From Priapulus caudatus (Eukaryota > Priapulida > Priapulimorpha > Priapulimorphida > Priapulidae): DNA of 40,602 bases. The notes under the pieces are model-generated. The model searched no databases. It had not been told where the DNA came from and worked only from the letters and a program-made list of their open reading frames with translations. Both the position numbers and the translations under genes were made by a program. How positions within the stretch are numbered: position 1 is the stretch's first letter; each line of letters opens with the position of its first letter. Below are positions 40,469 to 40,602 of this stretch, one piece after another. Location of the stretch: contig NW_014577738.1 of assembly GCF_000485595.1 (NCBI RefSeq), forward strand, positions 1-40,602, read 5' to 3'.

Positions 40469-40602
40469 CTGCAGCCCGGATATACGCGCGAAGCGCGAAC
40501 AGCGCCACCTCGTGGCGCCTTTTCATCCAACTCGCTGCTCTGTATTTAGAACAATTTCCACGGTTATGTCAAATCGGCCTGTAATCGGTCAATTGAGGAG
40601 TT

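Overview
This window is eukaryotic nuclear DNA, almost certainly from a metazoan and probably a marine invertebrate. The pointers are short exons with GT/AG borders, two interstitial TTAGGG-type telomere repeats, CA and TA microsatellites, many short inverted-repeat transposons, and transposase relics of pogo/Tigger, CACTA (En/Spm) and hAT type. The phylum cannot be fixed from the sequence; the element starting TTTTTAGCTC with GTCCGTCC repeats made me think of molluscs, but this is only an impression. There are three assembly gaps (position 267, 21383-21407, 33860). Indels in homopolymers and tandem arrays look at least partly like uncorrected long-read errors.

Layout. 1-5150: no gene; an extremely C/T-rich block (268-2230) grades slowly into AT-richer DNA. 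5152-6210: a ~136-144 bp tandem repeat, then an AAGGGCG-type repeat with a near-perfect 113-bp palindrome. 6768-17786, minus strand: a BEN-domain gene that I assembled from about ten exons with matching splice phases. It has two WLK-type modules, a Q/T/P/A repeat domain, a coiled coil and a C-terminal BEN domain. The repeat exon is split by a 4.07-kb foldback element (10237-14305), and exon 1 has an in-frame stop. 17481-18326 (exon 1 plus upstream DNA) is duplicated at 25227-26075.

18327-22317: a large inverted repeat whose arms each carry an Arg/Lys/Glu-rich coiled-coil exon, flanking a 2-kb array of a ~65-bp repeat. Three small plus-strand exons (22635-24082) continue in phase from the right arm. 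24356-27900: nested foldback elements, telomere-like repeats inside a perfect 23-bp inverted repeat, and a series of CACTTA/TAAGTG palindromes. 28018-32502, plus strand: a decayed CACTA-type transposase in four exons. 33121-34254: a 591-bp inverted-repeat transposon and a truncated hAT/BED finger fragment. 35365-38433: a complete pogo/Tigger-type transposon with TA target duplication, DDD transposase and a C-terminal PHD-like finger, whose unoccupied target sequence is present 230 bp away. 39348-40468, minus strand: decayed hAT-type exons followed by an unrecognised gene fragment.

Overall this is an accessory, transposon-dense region. The only plausible host gene is the BEN-domain locus, which itself looks damaged.
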